Shown here piece after piece: positions 43,529 to 55,185 of a DNA stretch of 64,000 nt (positions are counted from its first letter, which is position 1; every line of letters starts with the position of its first letter). The stretch comes from Marasmius tenuissimus. Lineage: Eukaryota > Basidiomycota > Agaricomycetes > Agaricales > Marasmiaceae. Location: assembly GCA_029532415.1 (NCBI GenBank), contig JAQOTA010000054.1, positions 2,852,001-2,916,000 of the forward strand. The letters are read 5' to 3'. The notes below the pieces were generated by a model, which searched no databases, was not told the DNA's origin, and saw only the letters and a list, made by a program, of their open reading frames with translations. The translations under genes were made by a program, and so were the position numbers.

Positions 43529-44152
43529 GGGTTGAATCTACTTCCACTTTCGTTCATCTTGATCTACTCGCTGCGCGCACAAAGCGTCCGAGGACAAGCA
43601 CTCTGCAGCGCCACGACGCCCGGTGAGGTGTTCGTGACTTTAGAAACGACGCTTTCGAGGAGTGTGTTGCGCGGTGCCGCTCCTTCGTCAAAGTCTGCCG
43701 ACTGTATGCAACTTCCATTTCACGTTCGTCTTTCTTGGCCATTTTCGCAATGCCAGCGCCGGAAGATCGAACCATGAAAGCTGTCAAAATCTCCACCATG
43801 CCACGGCTCTTGAGCGCTGACCCGGAATAGATATGACGACTGAAATCACAGGACGAGGTGACCTAAATATACTGGTGAGATAGTAGCGGCACGTCTTCAG
43901 CACGTCTTCAAAAATGTGAGGGAACCACCCCTGTGAGTGATTCTTTTAAAGTTGCCGGTAATTTAGGCAAGGCTGACATGAACATCACGATATCTGTTCC
44001 GCACTCCCCGGTGAGGTTATACAATCGATTAAGTCTTGAAGCTTTGGCTTCTATCTCAGCGCTGGGTTTGGTCCATATAAGACTCGGACAACAAAACCGA
44101 AACCCCGTGCAATCGCAGAATTTCTCCAGTTAGGACCATCGACGGAGACATC
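43529..44152. other. Intergenic, no gene seen
   Basis: This is the 3' region of the monooxygenase and the promoter region of the next gene. There is a tandem 'cacgtcttcagcacgtcttca' repeat at about 43,890-43,911. No coding region is supported. Confidence 0.5.
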
Positions 44153-45681
44153 ATGGCTATCGACTGGCATTCAGCACACATGATGGCGCGCAATGCTGGT
44201 AAGTACAGGATCTCTAACTTGGGTCGAACGCGTCCCTCATTGATATCGAATTTCAGATTCATTTTCCAAGCTTCTTCATGCCTTTGTCGGCCTTTATTTG
44301 TGAGGGCACTGTCTGCCTATTTTACCACCTCCTGATATACGATCACAGGTGGGAATGGTTCAACTCTCTGGACTTCGAATACAAATTAATCACCGGGAGA
44401 CACAAATTCAAGTGGCCTTTGGTATGTGCGATCTGATCGCCGCTCCCGTGTGTTCCCGTCTAATTCAGGGCGACGACCAGGTTTTCTATTTCCTCAACCG
44501 TTATGCGCTCCTTGGTGTCTGCATTGGATTGTAGGAGTGCAAATACCAAGTCCTGGTAGACACCGTCAGCTCATACCACGATTGATAGCATGGTATTCCT
44601 CGACACTAAGATAGAGTAAGTTCGATCACCAACGTTGGCATCTCCATGTGCTGACCCTCGGCCGCCAGGGCCTCCAATTGTGAGGCAATGTACATTTTCA
44701 TACAGGCGATGGGTAGTCTCTCTATGGGACTGGCGTGCGTGAATCTGGCAATCAGGACGTGAGTAAAGCACACGTCAAAGTGTTCACGCATTCAACTTTC
44801 TGCTTCTCCAGTATTGCTATTTGGAAGAACGACCGCCATGTAGTCGTCGTGCTGACGATTATTATCTTGGGACACTGGGCACTCATTCTCCGCGATATTC
44901 CAATCGTCAGGGCGAAGTGGGACGACGACCAGGGCTGCATCTTCATTGATAACGAACACAATCTCGTCACCGGGATCTATGTGTATGCGATGGGAATCGA
45001 CTTCATTGTGATGTGTCTTATGGCCTACAAGACCGGCATTCAACTGAACAACAGGACTCGCCTGATCAAGATTTTGGTCGTAGACGGGGTTCTCTACTTC
45101 ATCATCGCGTGAGTACTGCGTCCAATATGTGTTGATCGACTGACTGGCATACTCACGCTGTCAAACAGATTCCTAGTGAACCTCATGGGTGTTGTGAGTC
45201 TGAGCTCGAAAGACATGTTGTCCCATTTAGACGCTAACTTTCATGCTTTAGGTGTTCAGTGCCCTCAACTTGAATCCAATCATGTCTGTCATTGGAGTGG
45301 TACCCGCCACGATGATCTCAACGGTCAGCTCTTCGTCCCAGTCAATCGCAGCCCAGTCCAGCGGCTAACTAGCGTTTAGATCGCTGCTTGCAGAGCAGTC
45401 CGGCACTTGACCACCTTTGTCAATCGACCAGATCGTCTGAATATCATCGAGATTTCTCAGGCCATCTCGGAGGGAGTCAGCATCCGTGATGCTGGGCAGC
45501 AAAGAACGACAGAGACACGACCCTGTTTAACTCTGCCCGTTCCAGTTAAGGTTCTGAGTTTCCTCATGGCTCGTGGGCGATCGCTGATTTGGACTCACAG
45601 ATGGACGGATCGAAGTCGCCTTGCAGTGACACGAGTGACGATACCCTTGCAAGGTCGCCAACGGGCTCGGAGTTTGTCTAA
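44153..45681 (+). CDS. Multi-pass membrane protein, DUF6533-like family
   Basis: Exons: 44153-44198 (MAIDWHSAHMMARNA), then DSFSKLLHAFVGLYLWEWFN, SLDFEYKLITGRHKFKWPL and FYFLNRYALLGVCIGL. The FxKLLHxFVGLYxWE and YFLNRY blocks are typical of a family of Agaricomycete membrane proteins with a DUF6533-like N-terminus. Later exons give NCEAMYIFIQAMGSLSMGL, ACVNLAIRT, HVVVVLTIIILGHWALILR, a loop with DDDQGCIFIDNEHN, VYAMGIDFIVMCLMAYKTGI and LNPIMSVIGVVPATMIST. About seven spans are expected. The end is uncertain. Splicing at 45545-45600 gives a short Ser/Thr-Asp tail ending GSEFV at 45681; reading through gives an end at 45763. No enzymatic motif is present and function is unknown. Confidence 0.7.
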
Positions 45682-46188
45682 AAGAAGGGCTTCTAGTGTA
45701 GGTCCTGTACCTCAGCATCGTCTTCTATCTCTTCATATCAGTACGCTCCGCATAATATCATAATCGGTACTCTACTGAAGCTTCTAAACACGCGCCGTTC
45801 TACGCTCTCTGCGAGATGGGCGCTGAGGGCCATGAGTTGAGGGGCGTTTACCGGCAGATGATGAACCCCCTAAACAGCTGAAATGTTTGCTGCGAACGTT
45901 CGGCGGTGTGGCGTTTGTGTTATTTTAACTACTTGCCGAGGGAGCTCAACGGCAAGGTTTCTGAAAAGAAGCATGTCGTGCCTCACAAGACTCCAGGTCC
46001 TTCCCACCCGCGCTCACCGGTGTGGGAAATGAGAGTATGGGCGCTTGTGGGCGCTTGCTTCCAGGGTGCGTGGGAATGAGGGATTATCAAGGTTCGTTTT
46101 GTACTTTGTCTTCCAACTTTGAAGCCCTCGAGACTGACCGAATTTAAAGCCCCTCATTGACCACAAATTCAGACCAAAAGCAATATAT
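45682..46188. other. Intergenic, no gene seen
   Basis: No supported coding region. Just before the next start lie an AAGCAATATAT run (46178-46188) and a leader containing CCACAAATTCAGACC. Confidence 0.45.
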
Positions 46189-47157
46189 ATGTCTTGTCGA
46201 CGTTGTGGATCGTCAGAAAACAATCCCCAAAGGTTCCTTCTTACGTGTCAGGTTTGTAAAACAAGCTGGCATCATCGTGAGTGTGTTTATCACCATGTTT
46301 TTGTACTTCGTGCGTCTGATTTCTTCGCCTCGATTGATATAGGGTGTCATGTTCCTCTTCTCTCTGATCTGGAACTGAGGGAACTGGTCAGAGCGAGCAC
46401 CCTGCGAAGTACCAATTCCTCGGTAGGGACGCGACGCACAGTGGATACATGGCGTTGTGCTCAATGCGAAGCTCGCGACTGGAAGGATAAAGTCGTATCT
46501 GGACATACCCCTTCCAATGAAAGGTCGTCTCGTCAGGAAAGTAGGCGGTTCAAATACTCCATATCCCGCAATTATTGGTAGCTTAACCATCGACCTCGCC
46601 CAGATCCAGAAGAAGTAGAAGTACTCGAAATCAGCAGCTCTGAGGACGAGGTACCCCTGCCTCAGCGCCCGCCCCCACACAGGAGATTCGGAGGGAATGC
46701 CAGAATGACGGTACCATCTGGAGCTGGCCGTGAACACCGGGAGGTGGTTGAAATTTCTAGCGATTCGGAAGACTCTGCGATTGAGTTACTACCACGACCT
46801 CCGAGACTGGTCACGAAACCTTCGAGCACACGTAGGAGGATCCCAGCGGTTGCTCCGATACCTCGACCACGAACTCCCGATTCATTCAACACGCAAGAGG
46901 TGGACAGGCTTGAGCACCTGATACAACAGATAAAGGCAGTTGGCAATGGTTCTAATATCGCACGTAGGCAAGAGCCCTGTCGTCGTCCGGATTCTGCTCC
47001 TTATTCCCTTGCACCGGCGTGGATGCAATCGATCTTGGCGGATGGTACAAGCAACAAAGACGAACATGCCAGGACTGGCATAAAGGTACCGCGAAAGCGC
47101 GTCGCAAAGAGACTGGATCACGAACACGTCGTGCTGGATCTGGTCAACATCCCATAG
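46189..47157 (+). CDS. PHD-finger protein with two SUMO-interaction-like motifs
   Basis: Three exons give about 280 aa. The start at 46189 puts the finger at the very N-terminus: MSCRRCG, LLTCQVCKTSWHH-R-CH and WRCAQCEARDW, a Cys4-His-Cys3 pattern. Introns are 46278-46342, which splits the HHR-CH part of the finger, and about 46,526-46,590 (GTAGGC...GCCCAG). Right after the second intron the protein reads PEEVEVLEISSSEDEVPL, and farther on REVVEISSDSEDSAIELL. Each is a run of Val/Ile/Leu followed by Ser and acidic residues, the form of phospho-regulated SUMO-interaction motifs. The rest is Pro/Arg-rich, with a helical stretch VDRLEHLIQQIKAVGNG and a basic KVPRKRVAKRLDHE near the end. Likely nuclear chromatin factor; partners unknown. 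It converges on the capping-protein gene, 72 bases away. Confidence 0.7.
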
Positions 47158-47228
47158 CCGATATTGATGCAGACAACCCCTCGGAATATGCTTTAGTATA
47201 CAGTACATAATTACATCTGTTTTTTCTT

Positions 47229-48538
47229 TCATGACGATCCAAAGTTTCCTTTACTCGACGAGAGCTCTGCTCCGAGTTTGTATCCCAAAACCTGCGATGT
47301 ATGGATAAGTGGTCGCGTCTTCTTCTTTGTGTTTGAGGATTGAAGTGGACACACCTTATCCCAATCCAATTTCTGCCTTGTCATAGGCAAAGCACGTCTA
47401 AGACTCTTGAAAGTCTTCTCGGACATTTCGTGGTAACTGTCGCTCAAGGAGTTCTGGTAGTTGCGCTCTTCTGTCTCGATCAGGGCGAGTATCTTGGAAG
47501 CGGCGTTGTTTGGAGGGGAAGTGACGATGGCGGATGTGAGAGGTATTGATATGTTGTGGGTTGTGGATAATTGGACCTAGAGGAGGAAGGAAGGAAGGTG
47601 AGTCGTTTTGTATGAGATGAGATGAGATGACGACTGGCGTACATTGCCCTGTTCGTAGTAGTGAACGTTGACGAATATCCTGCCCTTGATGGTGTTATCG
47701 TCCATGTTGATGATGTATTCCGATCGCCATCGGCCAGACCTAGTAGAGAGACGCGATAAGAGGAGGATATAGTCCGCCTATATCGATATAGACCGACCAA
47801 AAGTTCGTAGGGTTGTATTTGTTCGCTACGATCTGAAGAGTAAAGACGCTTCCGGTATCTCTGGATGCAAATACGGAAGAGACACCGTCGTGGAAATGTG
47901 CAGTGAGGTAGGTTATAGCCGACTTTTCCAGTGCAGCGCTTTTGGTTCGAGGGGGGGTGAGTTTTTTATTCTGATTGGCGTGGGGGTGGGGCGTACCGTA
48001 AAGGTTCAGAGTTTTCGTTTGGCTCGACTGTTTGAGGATCGGTTGCTTCCTGGAAGAAATAATCAGTCGTTGTGGGGCTTTGAGATTTTGGAGACGGCTG
48101 CGCACCAGAGTTAGATGATTGAACGCGAAACTCGTCTTCGATCGGGGATCTAGCCACCTTTCCTCTCCGTCATCTGAGGATGGTATGCGAGCGGATTCGC
48201 TTATGATTGACTGGGTGAGGTGTATGACCGTGAATTGGGAGTCGATGGGGAGATAAACAAGGGGAACGAACTTGATGCTCTGTTCCAGGCACGTCGACGG
48301 TGATGAACTGTTCGAGATTGTATTCTCTCAATGCTGGAAGTACGCCTTCTTGCAAGGTATCATCATCTGAGATTATGTTCCGTACGTCTGTTCAAAAGAA
48401 GAAGAGTATTCGTTGAGAATGCGTTGAGATGGAGGAGTTCATGTGAGAATCGTTACCGTTTAGAACATCGTTGATTTCTCCTGGAGGTGACTGGAGGAGG
48501 AAGCCACAGACCGACTCGATCTTTGCTTGAGTTTCCAT
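47229..48538 (-). CDS. cap1: F-actin-capping protein subunit alpha
   Basis: On the minus strand, exons give METQAKIESVCGFLLQSPPG, EINDVLN, then IISDDDTLQEGVLPALREYN and LEQFITVDVPGTEHQV, the signature N-terminal half of capping protein alpha. The middle has FRVQSSNSGAQ..., an acidic stretch, AITYLTAHFHDGVSSVFAS and LQIVANKYNPTNFW. The C-terminal part has SDSYHEMSEKTFKSLRRAL, PMTRQKLDWDKV and LGYKLGAEL (the actin-binding tentacle). Small introns separate these blocks. With the beta subunit it caps barbed ends of actin filaments. The start chosen, 48538, matches the usual short N-terminus; an upstream extension to 48694 in the same frame is less likely. The gene symbol follows yeast usage. The 3' end meets the PHD gene tail to tail. 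Confidence 0.85.
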
Positions 48539-48950
48539 GTTTAGAGGTTTTCTAGGGTCTGGAATCGAATGCCTGCGCTGGGTTGTGGGAGCGGGGACAG
48601 AGGGTTGCTCGCTGGCGCTTAACGCGTAGCCGTTGACGCCTTGATTACACGTGGATCTCACGTAACTGTTTCCTTTTGTCCTCTTCACCTCCATCGCCTA
48701 ACCCCACTTTGAGGGTCCACAGATACTTATTGGACGAAGGCAGGCCCGGAAATTCTGGGGTGAGTGTCAGGTCATGGAGTCGTGGCGTTGAATACTGACA
48801 CTTGGACAGTGCTATTATCAGGACACCTCACCACGTTCTACTTAGCTTTGTGATTCGGCGGCTTTCACGACTTGGCACTCACGGAAAACGGACGGAAGAC
48901 TCTTGACGACACGAACGAATCAGCAATCTCAGCTCTCTCTAACACGGGGA

Positions 48951-50040
48951 AATGGCTATCATTGGCGAAGGCGGGGACGAAATCACCCAACTATGGAGTC
49001 TCATAACGGAACTCAGCGACCAGCTGAACCAGAACAGGAACATGTCTGTTTCGCTGTTTGGAACGGCTGGGAATGTCAAGGTAAGTGGACTACGTTTTCG
49101 TTCTTGATTGATTGTCATGAGTCTAAATGGTGGTACATATCCTTTACAGTCCCAGGCATTGCATTCTCAAACTGGTTTCGTGTTGCGCCGGTGCGTTACC
49201 TACCAATTTGCTTTTTGCATCGTATGTTCTTTACCTGAAATTGGGACGTGTTGTTTTTTGTCAGCTTCAATATGGACAAAACTAAAGGTGCGGTGTGACA
49301 ATCTCTGTGGTCGTAGGGGGGAGATCTAACTGGGTTCCATATGAACAGAGGCTTACGAAGCGGAATTGGAACGAATGAATTCGGCTATTGCGCAGGAGAA
49401 TTTGACGTTGCAGCATGACAACAAGCAGCTCAATACTCTCATCAAGGAATATGAACAAACCATGGACACCCTGATGAGTGAGTAATGTCTATCCGTTGTC
49501 TGTTCGAGGTTGACGGAGGTTATGCATGATAGCGCAATTCAGGAATAAGGCGGTAAGCTTTTCACTTGACTTGCGGAATTTGGAGTGGGTGCTGATAGGT
49601 TAATGTTCGATTAGCAAGATGTCCAGGAGCATGAGTTATCGTTGATTAGGGAGTACGAGACGAAGCTGTTGGCTCTAGAGGAGAGCAACGCGACGCAGGA
49701 GCTTCAAGGGAGTACCGCGATTTCGGATTCTTTGGCACGAATGTCTCGGTTGTTGCGGCAATGTCTACGCGTCCAGGGGGGAGAGCACGTTTTGGAGGAG
49801 CACAGCTCTCGCGAGAAGGGGTCAATGGAGGAGGAGCTCGAGCAAGTGACGCAATCCTTATATGAGCGGGAGCCATGGCTGTCCCGGGATGCCACCCAAG
49901 CTGAGTGGGCGCTGGAGAGGGAGATAGAGCTGGCGAGACTGGAGAAGGAGAATGAGGAGCTGCGAAGGATGCTTGGCTTGCATGTTGGACAGTCACTGCA
50001 GCAGAACAACAACAACAACAGCACTCAGCAGGCAGCCTAG
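48951..50040 (+). CDS. SIKE/FGFR1OP2-family coiled-coil protein (STRIPAK component)
   Basis: Six or so exons encode a coiled-coil protein of about 290 aa. The start at 48951 gives MAIIGEGGDEITQLWSLITE. Then follow EAYEAELERMNSAIAQENLT, LQHDNKQLNTLIKEYEQTMD, TLMTQFRNKAQDVQEHELSL and IREYETKLLALEE. The C-terminal region has EREIELARLEKENEELRRML and a Gln/Asn-rich tail. The pattern of QEN..L..NK.L..L..EYE.....M..FR followed by a late LEKENEELR..L is that of SIKE and FGFR1OP2, the small coiled-coil subunits of the STRIPAK phosphatase complex. In fungi STRIPAK controls hyphal fusion and fruiting. Exons in the middle (SQALHSQTGF, FNMDKTK) are short and their edges are approximate. Confidence 0.65.
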
Positions 50041-50699
50041 TTGAGCGTTTGTGCTCAGAGCTGGTTAGGAGGTCGAGGGCCACCCACATGATTCCCGCGG
50101 GGGATCGGGAGATTGGCAGGGCCGACCACCCAGGCCTCGTCCCCCGGGTACGCGCATGCACTCGTATCAAGGACAAGGTTCATGATGGTTGTACGGACGC
50201 TAGGGTTGAGTAAGGGCTGACACCGAGCACCAGTCTGAACCAGTTTAGATACATTCGGTGGCCGTTGGAGGAACAAGTTCTTGTCTAGATATATACCTCT
50301 GAATTCGTGATCAGAACGCTTCTAACCCTTTCCGTATGGATTATCCATGGTACCGCAATTTGCAAGCACTTTTTTCGAGAAATTAAATACAAAAAGGGGC
50401 GGGATTGATGCCATAAACCCCTGGTTGCCGAGTTGAGACTCCCACTCCGTTTAATTTTTCTTTAATAGTTCCCCCCCTTTAGCGAGCGCACATACACGTT
50501 GCTTGTTGGCTGCTTTGCCGGGTTCAATGTCTGTAACCTCCGAGCGAGGACAGAAAACTGAAAAAGTAGCAGAAGCAGCAGAGGACACAGCCAGGGCAGC
50601 GGTGCACACGGCGGCAAGGTAAGCAGCCAACATTCTCATGTTGAAACACAGCCAATTCCAACTGATGATCTCTCGTGCGACTATGTCGTCCTTTCATAG
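50041..50699. other. Intergenic and 5' leader of the PH-domain gene
   Basis: A short exon-like piece at 50527-50618 (MSVTSERGQKTEKVAEAAED, ending at AAG|GTAAGC) and an acceptor just before 50700 (TTTCATAG) suggest an upstream exon or a spliced leader. Its phase does not match the downstream frame, so it is probably untranslated or an upstream frame. A poly-C/T-rich tract lies at 50455-50480. Confidence 0.45.
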
Positions 50700-53600
50700 A
50701 TGGAAACCTTGCCCAACAGGCCAACGTCGTCTCCAATGGCATCTTTTCGGCTTAGAAGCAACTCGTATCATACAGCAAGTGGGTTGCAGCAGGAGATGAA
50801 CATGCTCTCGTCGACACGCAGTACGTACCTCGCGATATTACTTACGTTCAGTGCTCGTTGTGCTCAAGTGTTTTTTTTTTGTTGGTTTCTCGCTCGTCAG
50901 ACGTTCCAAGGATGCCTTCGAGCCCATTGCATTCATCTTCAGGTGTATCATCGAGCCCCAGCTCGCCCGACAAACGGCAGTCATCGCGGGCGAGCCTGCT
51001 GGTGATGGCCTCGGACGCACTTAATTTCAACTTTGGTCGACGAAGGAAATCGGTTCGTCAACCGTCGGCACCGTTACGACCTGTGCCCATAATACTTCCC
51101 GAAGTCATGGAAATATCTGCAGCACACATTGTCAAGGACGAAGAAGTCGAAGAACGTGGACGGCTGCGGGAGGAGGCCGCGCAGGCGCTCGGGCTTGCAA
51201 TTTCGTCGCCAGTGGAAGGACCCGAGAACGGTAACTTTGTGGACAGTCTCCCCGCGGATGAAGTTGGAAATTCAGACGATCAGGAGACTTATGAAGATTC
51301 AGTGTCAGTAGCATCGACGCGAACTCCTAACAACCAAGTCGTACAAACTCCCCTCTCTTCTCTCCCCTCCACTGCGTCTATCCCGATACCGCCTTCTTCT
51401 CCTCGACACCATCTGGTACACACACGAAGTCGATCTGGCTCGATGCCTGCCGCGTTGCCGCCCTCGAGGCCCTCACATACACGCTCATCGTCTGTGGCTC
51501 CTCCTCCTTCACCCATACCGCCCTTTCCATCTACACCAGCATCCCTCACACAGTACGTTCAGATATCTTCGACCTTTCCAAAGTACTACCCTCCTTCTTC
51601 TCTTCGCATTTTTGCTCTCTCGAAGCAATGGAAGACCCGGTTCATGGTTCTCTCGACGCCTCCGAGCTCTCCCCTCCCGACCCTTCCATCGCGGAGCAAT
51701 CCATCCGTCTCCTACTTGCACCTCTTCAAATCTTCCTCTCCCGAAGAGAAAGAGTTTGAACGACTCGAAATCAACGAAGACTCTGTCGTGTTCGTCTCAG
51801 AGGAGGACGTAGGAGGCCGGAAGCATGTCATCAAAGTCGGTGGAGTCGACGTTGGCGCTATGAGGAAAGACCTCAATCACGAAGAAAGCGGTCGGACAAT
51901 GTGGCTCTTGCAAATCACAGACTCTGTTGAATCTCAGAAATGGATTGCCAACATCAAGAGTGCCATTCTCAACCAGAGGTGCGTACTTGCGGTTAGTTTC
52001 ACGGGTTGCTCTGGCGCGCTAAAGCACTTTTTTTCCCCCGATAGAGCCGTACGCGCGGGTTTGGGTCAGCATTCCAACTCGTCGGGTGTGGGAGTTGTCG
52101 AGCCTCGAGGCGATCTAGACGTGATGCTTTCGATACGCGCGCAGGGTATAATGGGCACTCCCGTGTCTTCTCCCTCATCCGAAAGACCAGGCAGTCCGGA
52201 ATCTTCACAACCATATGCACCTTCGATATCGTCCATCCGGTCTCAAGCGAATACGAATGGGAACGGGACCAACGGCGCTGGAGCGGTTTCCGCGCTGAAA
52301 GGTTTATTCTCCGGTGGCGGAAACCGTCCGAGATCTAGCTCCCGAGCTACTAGCTTGGCGTCAGACCCTGATCAAGAAGACGGTCCTAGTTCATCCGTCG
52401 CAAATGGCGGTAACTATAGCAAGGGAGGTAACACGCTCATGAGTCTACTTCGGTCGAACACGGTTGAGAGCATTCATGCTCCGTCACTAAATGCTAGCAC
52501 CAACGGTCCCCGTACGCCTCCCCTCTCAGCGCCCGTACCGATTCCATCCCCTACAAAGGCACACTTGTTCTCGCATATCTCGAATGGGGACCTCTCACCG
52601 GAGAAGCAGAGACACTATCGGTTGTCGCAGCTGGAACGGAAGATTATCGAGAAACCTGGGGTGTTCGATGACGATGACGAGGCCGAGGATATGGCTACCC
52701 CCGTATTCCGACATCCTAAACCTTTCGGCGGATTGCAAGATGAAAATCCGGCATCGACCAGAGCTGCCAAGACCCTGTCAACGATTTCGCTTCAACCGCC
52801 GCCGAGGAAGAGGTGGACGACGACCGGGTCACATCATCCGTTTATGACGGCTGGCGTCCCGGAGCTTCAGGTGTTGTCTGATGGTGCTAGGGAGGAGGAT
52901 GTGAGGTCTCATAGACACCAGTCGGACAACTTGAGTATGCATGGTGCTGGCTCGGTGTCTGGGCTTAGTATCAGTCCTGGCGGGATGAGTGGATTCTCGT
53001 TTGGGACGCCGGAGCAAAGACCGAGATCGCCGTCCGTGGGATCGGTATCGACGATCGCATCTGGGGAGAACGGGAGGCCTGGGAGTCTGAATGGAGAGAG
53101 GGCGAGCATCAACACCAAACGGAGTTCGAGTACTAAACGTTGGTCGAGGCAATTACCTCAGAGATTGACACCACCGAGCGGGCCGCCCCCCGCTGCACCA
53201 GCAGCTCAACCTCATCAACGGAGTCCCAGCGGGAGTAATATCAAACATTCGCCAAAGCCTCATCCGTATGCGACTATGGAAAGGTCACCTAGTCGTTCAT
53301 CACGTTCTAGCATTTTGACTGGGCTTCCGCCACCTTTCCCGAAGAGGGCCTCGGCATCCTCGGCTTTCAGCGTAAATACGACCAGTACTTCACAGTCTCA
53401 AGGAAGTACGAAGAGCGCTGGGTCGCATTCGCGTCCTTCGTCTTCTCATCGTGCTTCCTTACCGCCGCGTCCAGCGCCTACTTTCGCTCTTCCACCTGCG
53501 CCGGTACCCGTTGCTGACGCGGATGAGACTTCCTCTACCCATTCCCATTCCCACTCGCTTACGCATTCGGCACCTCCATCTGCGGAGCCGAACACTGTTA

Positions 53601-54484
53601 CGTTCAGGGATGCCATCGTGAATCGTCCGTTCAGGTTATCGTTGAGTGCACCAAAGCCCCCGCCCTCTGGTATGTTACCACCCCGGCCCGATGAAACGGA
53701 CCGTGTGCGGAGGCGTGCAGGAAGTAGTACCAGTTCGTACCACTCAGTCAGCACAACAGGAAGCGCGCTTTATTCGATACCTGGCTCTCCGATCACGTCC
53801 ATGCAGTCGATGGAGATGGAGGCGCCATCACCACCACCTATCGGACCTCTCCCGCCCACACCATCACGCCAGTCGACGATGACTTCTATATCACCGCCGT
53901 CCCAACCTTCTCCCTCAAGAACGACCTCCTTCAAACAACGACTCCGAATATTAAGCGCGCCGCCTTCTTCAAATTACGCTCACAGTCCTACTAGCATCCT
54001 CACGAACGCGAATACGCCTACGTCGACCAAACCGCAACCTGCACTTTCCCTCATCAACATCAACAACAACTCATTATCCAATTCACCCGCTGGAACGCCC
54101 CACACCGAAAAGTCGTCTTTTATTCCGACAAGTGGGAGCGACGGACCTGCTTCACCTCCTCCTACTTCACCGTCCTTCCCCACTCCCAAAATTCATTCGA
54201 TACCTCCACCCGAACCTGAACCTGAAATCACGTCCTTGTTGCCTCCACCTCGACGTGGGTCGAAACGGATATCGCTACCGGATACCAGTAGTGATCACGA
54301 GCACACTCAGAGCGATACGATACTCGAAGCGGACGAGTCGACTCCACGGGGTCCGTCGGAGATTGATAAAGCTGCTGCTGCTACGCGTCGACGTTCGAGT
54401 GTCGGTGGGGAACTGGATGTTGATATTCTTGCTCCTTCGTTTTCTCGACATGATCCTGTTCAGGTTGGGCGTGAGGATGATTAG
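50700..54484 (+). CDS. Large Ser/Pro-rich protein with a PH domain
   Basis: Exon 1 (50700-50820, METLPNRPTSSPMASFRLRS) joins at 50901 to VPRMPSSPLHSSSGVSSSPS through an intron whose T-run lies near 50870. A PH domain lies at about residues 255-400: YVQISSTFPKYYPPSSLRIF, SKQWKTRFMVLST, VSYLHLFKSSSPEEKEFERL, GGRKHVIKVGG and TMWLLQITDSVESQKWIANI with its conserved Trp. An intron of 66 bases at 51979-52044 (GTGCGT...GATAG) is in frame without stops, so a naive reading adds 22 residues. After that the protein is almost entirely low complexity: Ser, Pro and Thr runs, His-Ser repeats (near 53,540) and an acidic end. The total is about 1215 aa. Likely a peripheral membrane or scaffold protein; no catalytic domain is seen. 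Confidence 0.75.
51979..52044 (+). other. Hidden 66-base intron in the PH-domain gene
   Basis: Donor AG|GTGCGT and acceptor TTTTTTTCCCCCGATAG|AG join Asn-Gln-Arg to Ala-Val-Arg at the end of the PH helix. The 66 bases keep the frame, so the intron would be missed by frame analysis alone. Confidence 0.65.
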
Positions 54485-55185
54485 TTTGTTTTGTTATGTT
54501 AGCATTTGTAGACTTGAATTTTCGGTTTTCTTTGTTTTTTAGTCTCTTTCACATCACGGTCACCCCCTTCTACTCTACATATTCCCCCCACTGATTTCTC
54601 CCCCTTTTCTTTTTTCATGCCAACCTCATTTCTTCCCCCTCTTTTACGGTGTACGAGTAGTTTACGAATCATACGATTGGCGTGGTGGAACCGGTAACCT
54701 ATTTGCATTATTGTAGGTCCTTTTGCTTCAGTAGTTCTCTGCTTTTCATGTATCTTCAGTCGCGTTTTCTCTCTTTTCTTTTTCTTTGCTCGAGGAGACT
54801 GGGATCAATTGTACTTATAACTTACATCTTCTGCGAATAAAGCGACGTATAGAAGGCTAGTGGTGTGGCGTTGGGATCTCAAAGTTTGAACGGTGATAAA
54901 AAGAAACGAGCACACTCGCGGCGCGGTCGTCCGATCAGTCTTCCCAAATGAGCGACAAGTAACTTCAGTTCGTGCTTATTGCTTGTGATATGTTAGGCCG
55001 CAAATCCCCTCGAACGTGATCCACTTCCCTCTATTGAGTCCCAGTCACGGTTTGTTCAACAGTCAGAGATTCATTAGTGTACTTTTACACATCCTAGAGA
55101 TACAACTATACTAGCAGCCTAGCGTAACAACGTAAATTCCAGAGAGGAAAAGATAGGGCGGTCATACGAACAAAAACAACAAAAA
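54485..55185. other. Shared 3' region of the PH-domain gene and PRP8
   Basis: The two genes converge here. The stretch is T- and C-rich on the plus strand right after 54484 (TTGTTTTGTTATGTTAG...), as expected of 3' UTR and polyadenylation sites. An AATAAA lies at 54836-54841. No gene is seen. Confidence 0.55.

Noticed and set aside
48539..48694. N-terminal extension of capping protein alpha to 48694
   Set aside because: The family has a short N-terminus, and the ATG at 48538 gives the standard length. The extension is Ser/Thr/Pro-rich with no conservation seen.
50858..50900. Start of the PH-domain protein at about 50858
   Set aside because: That start lies inside an intron (50821-50900) with a long T-run and a clear CAG acceptor; the exon starting at 50700 joins in frame.
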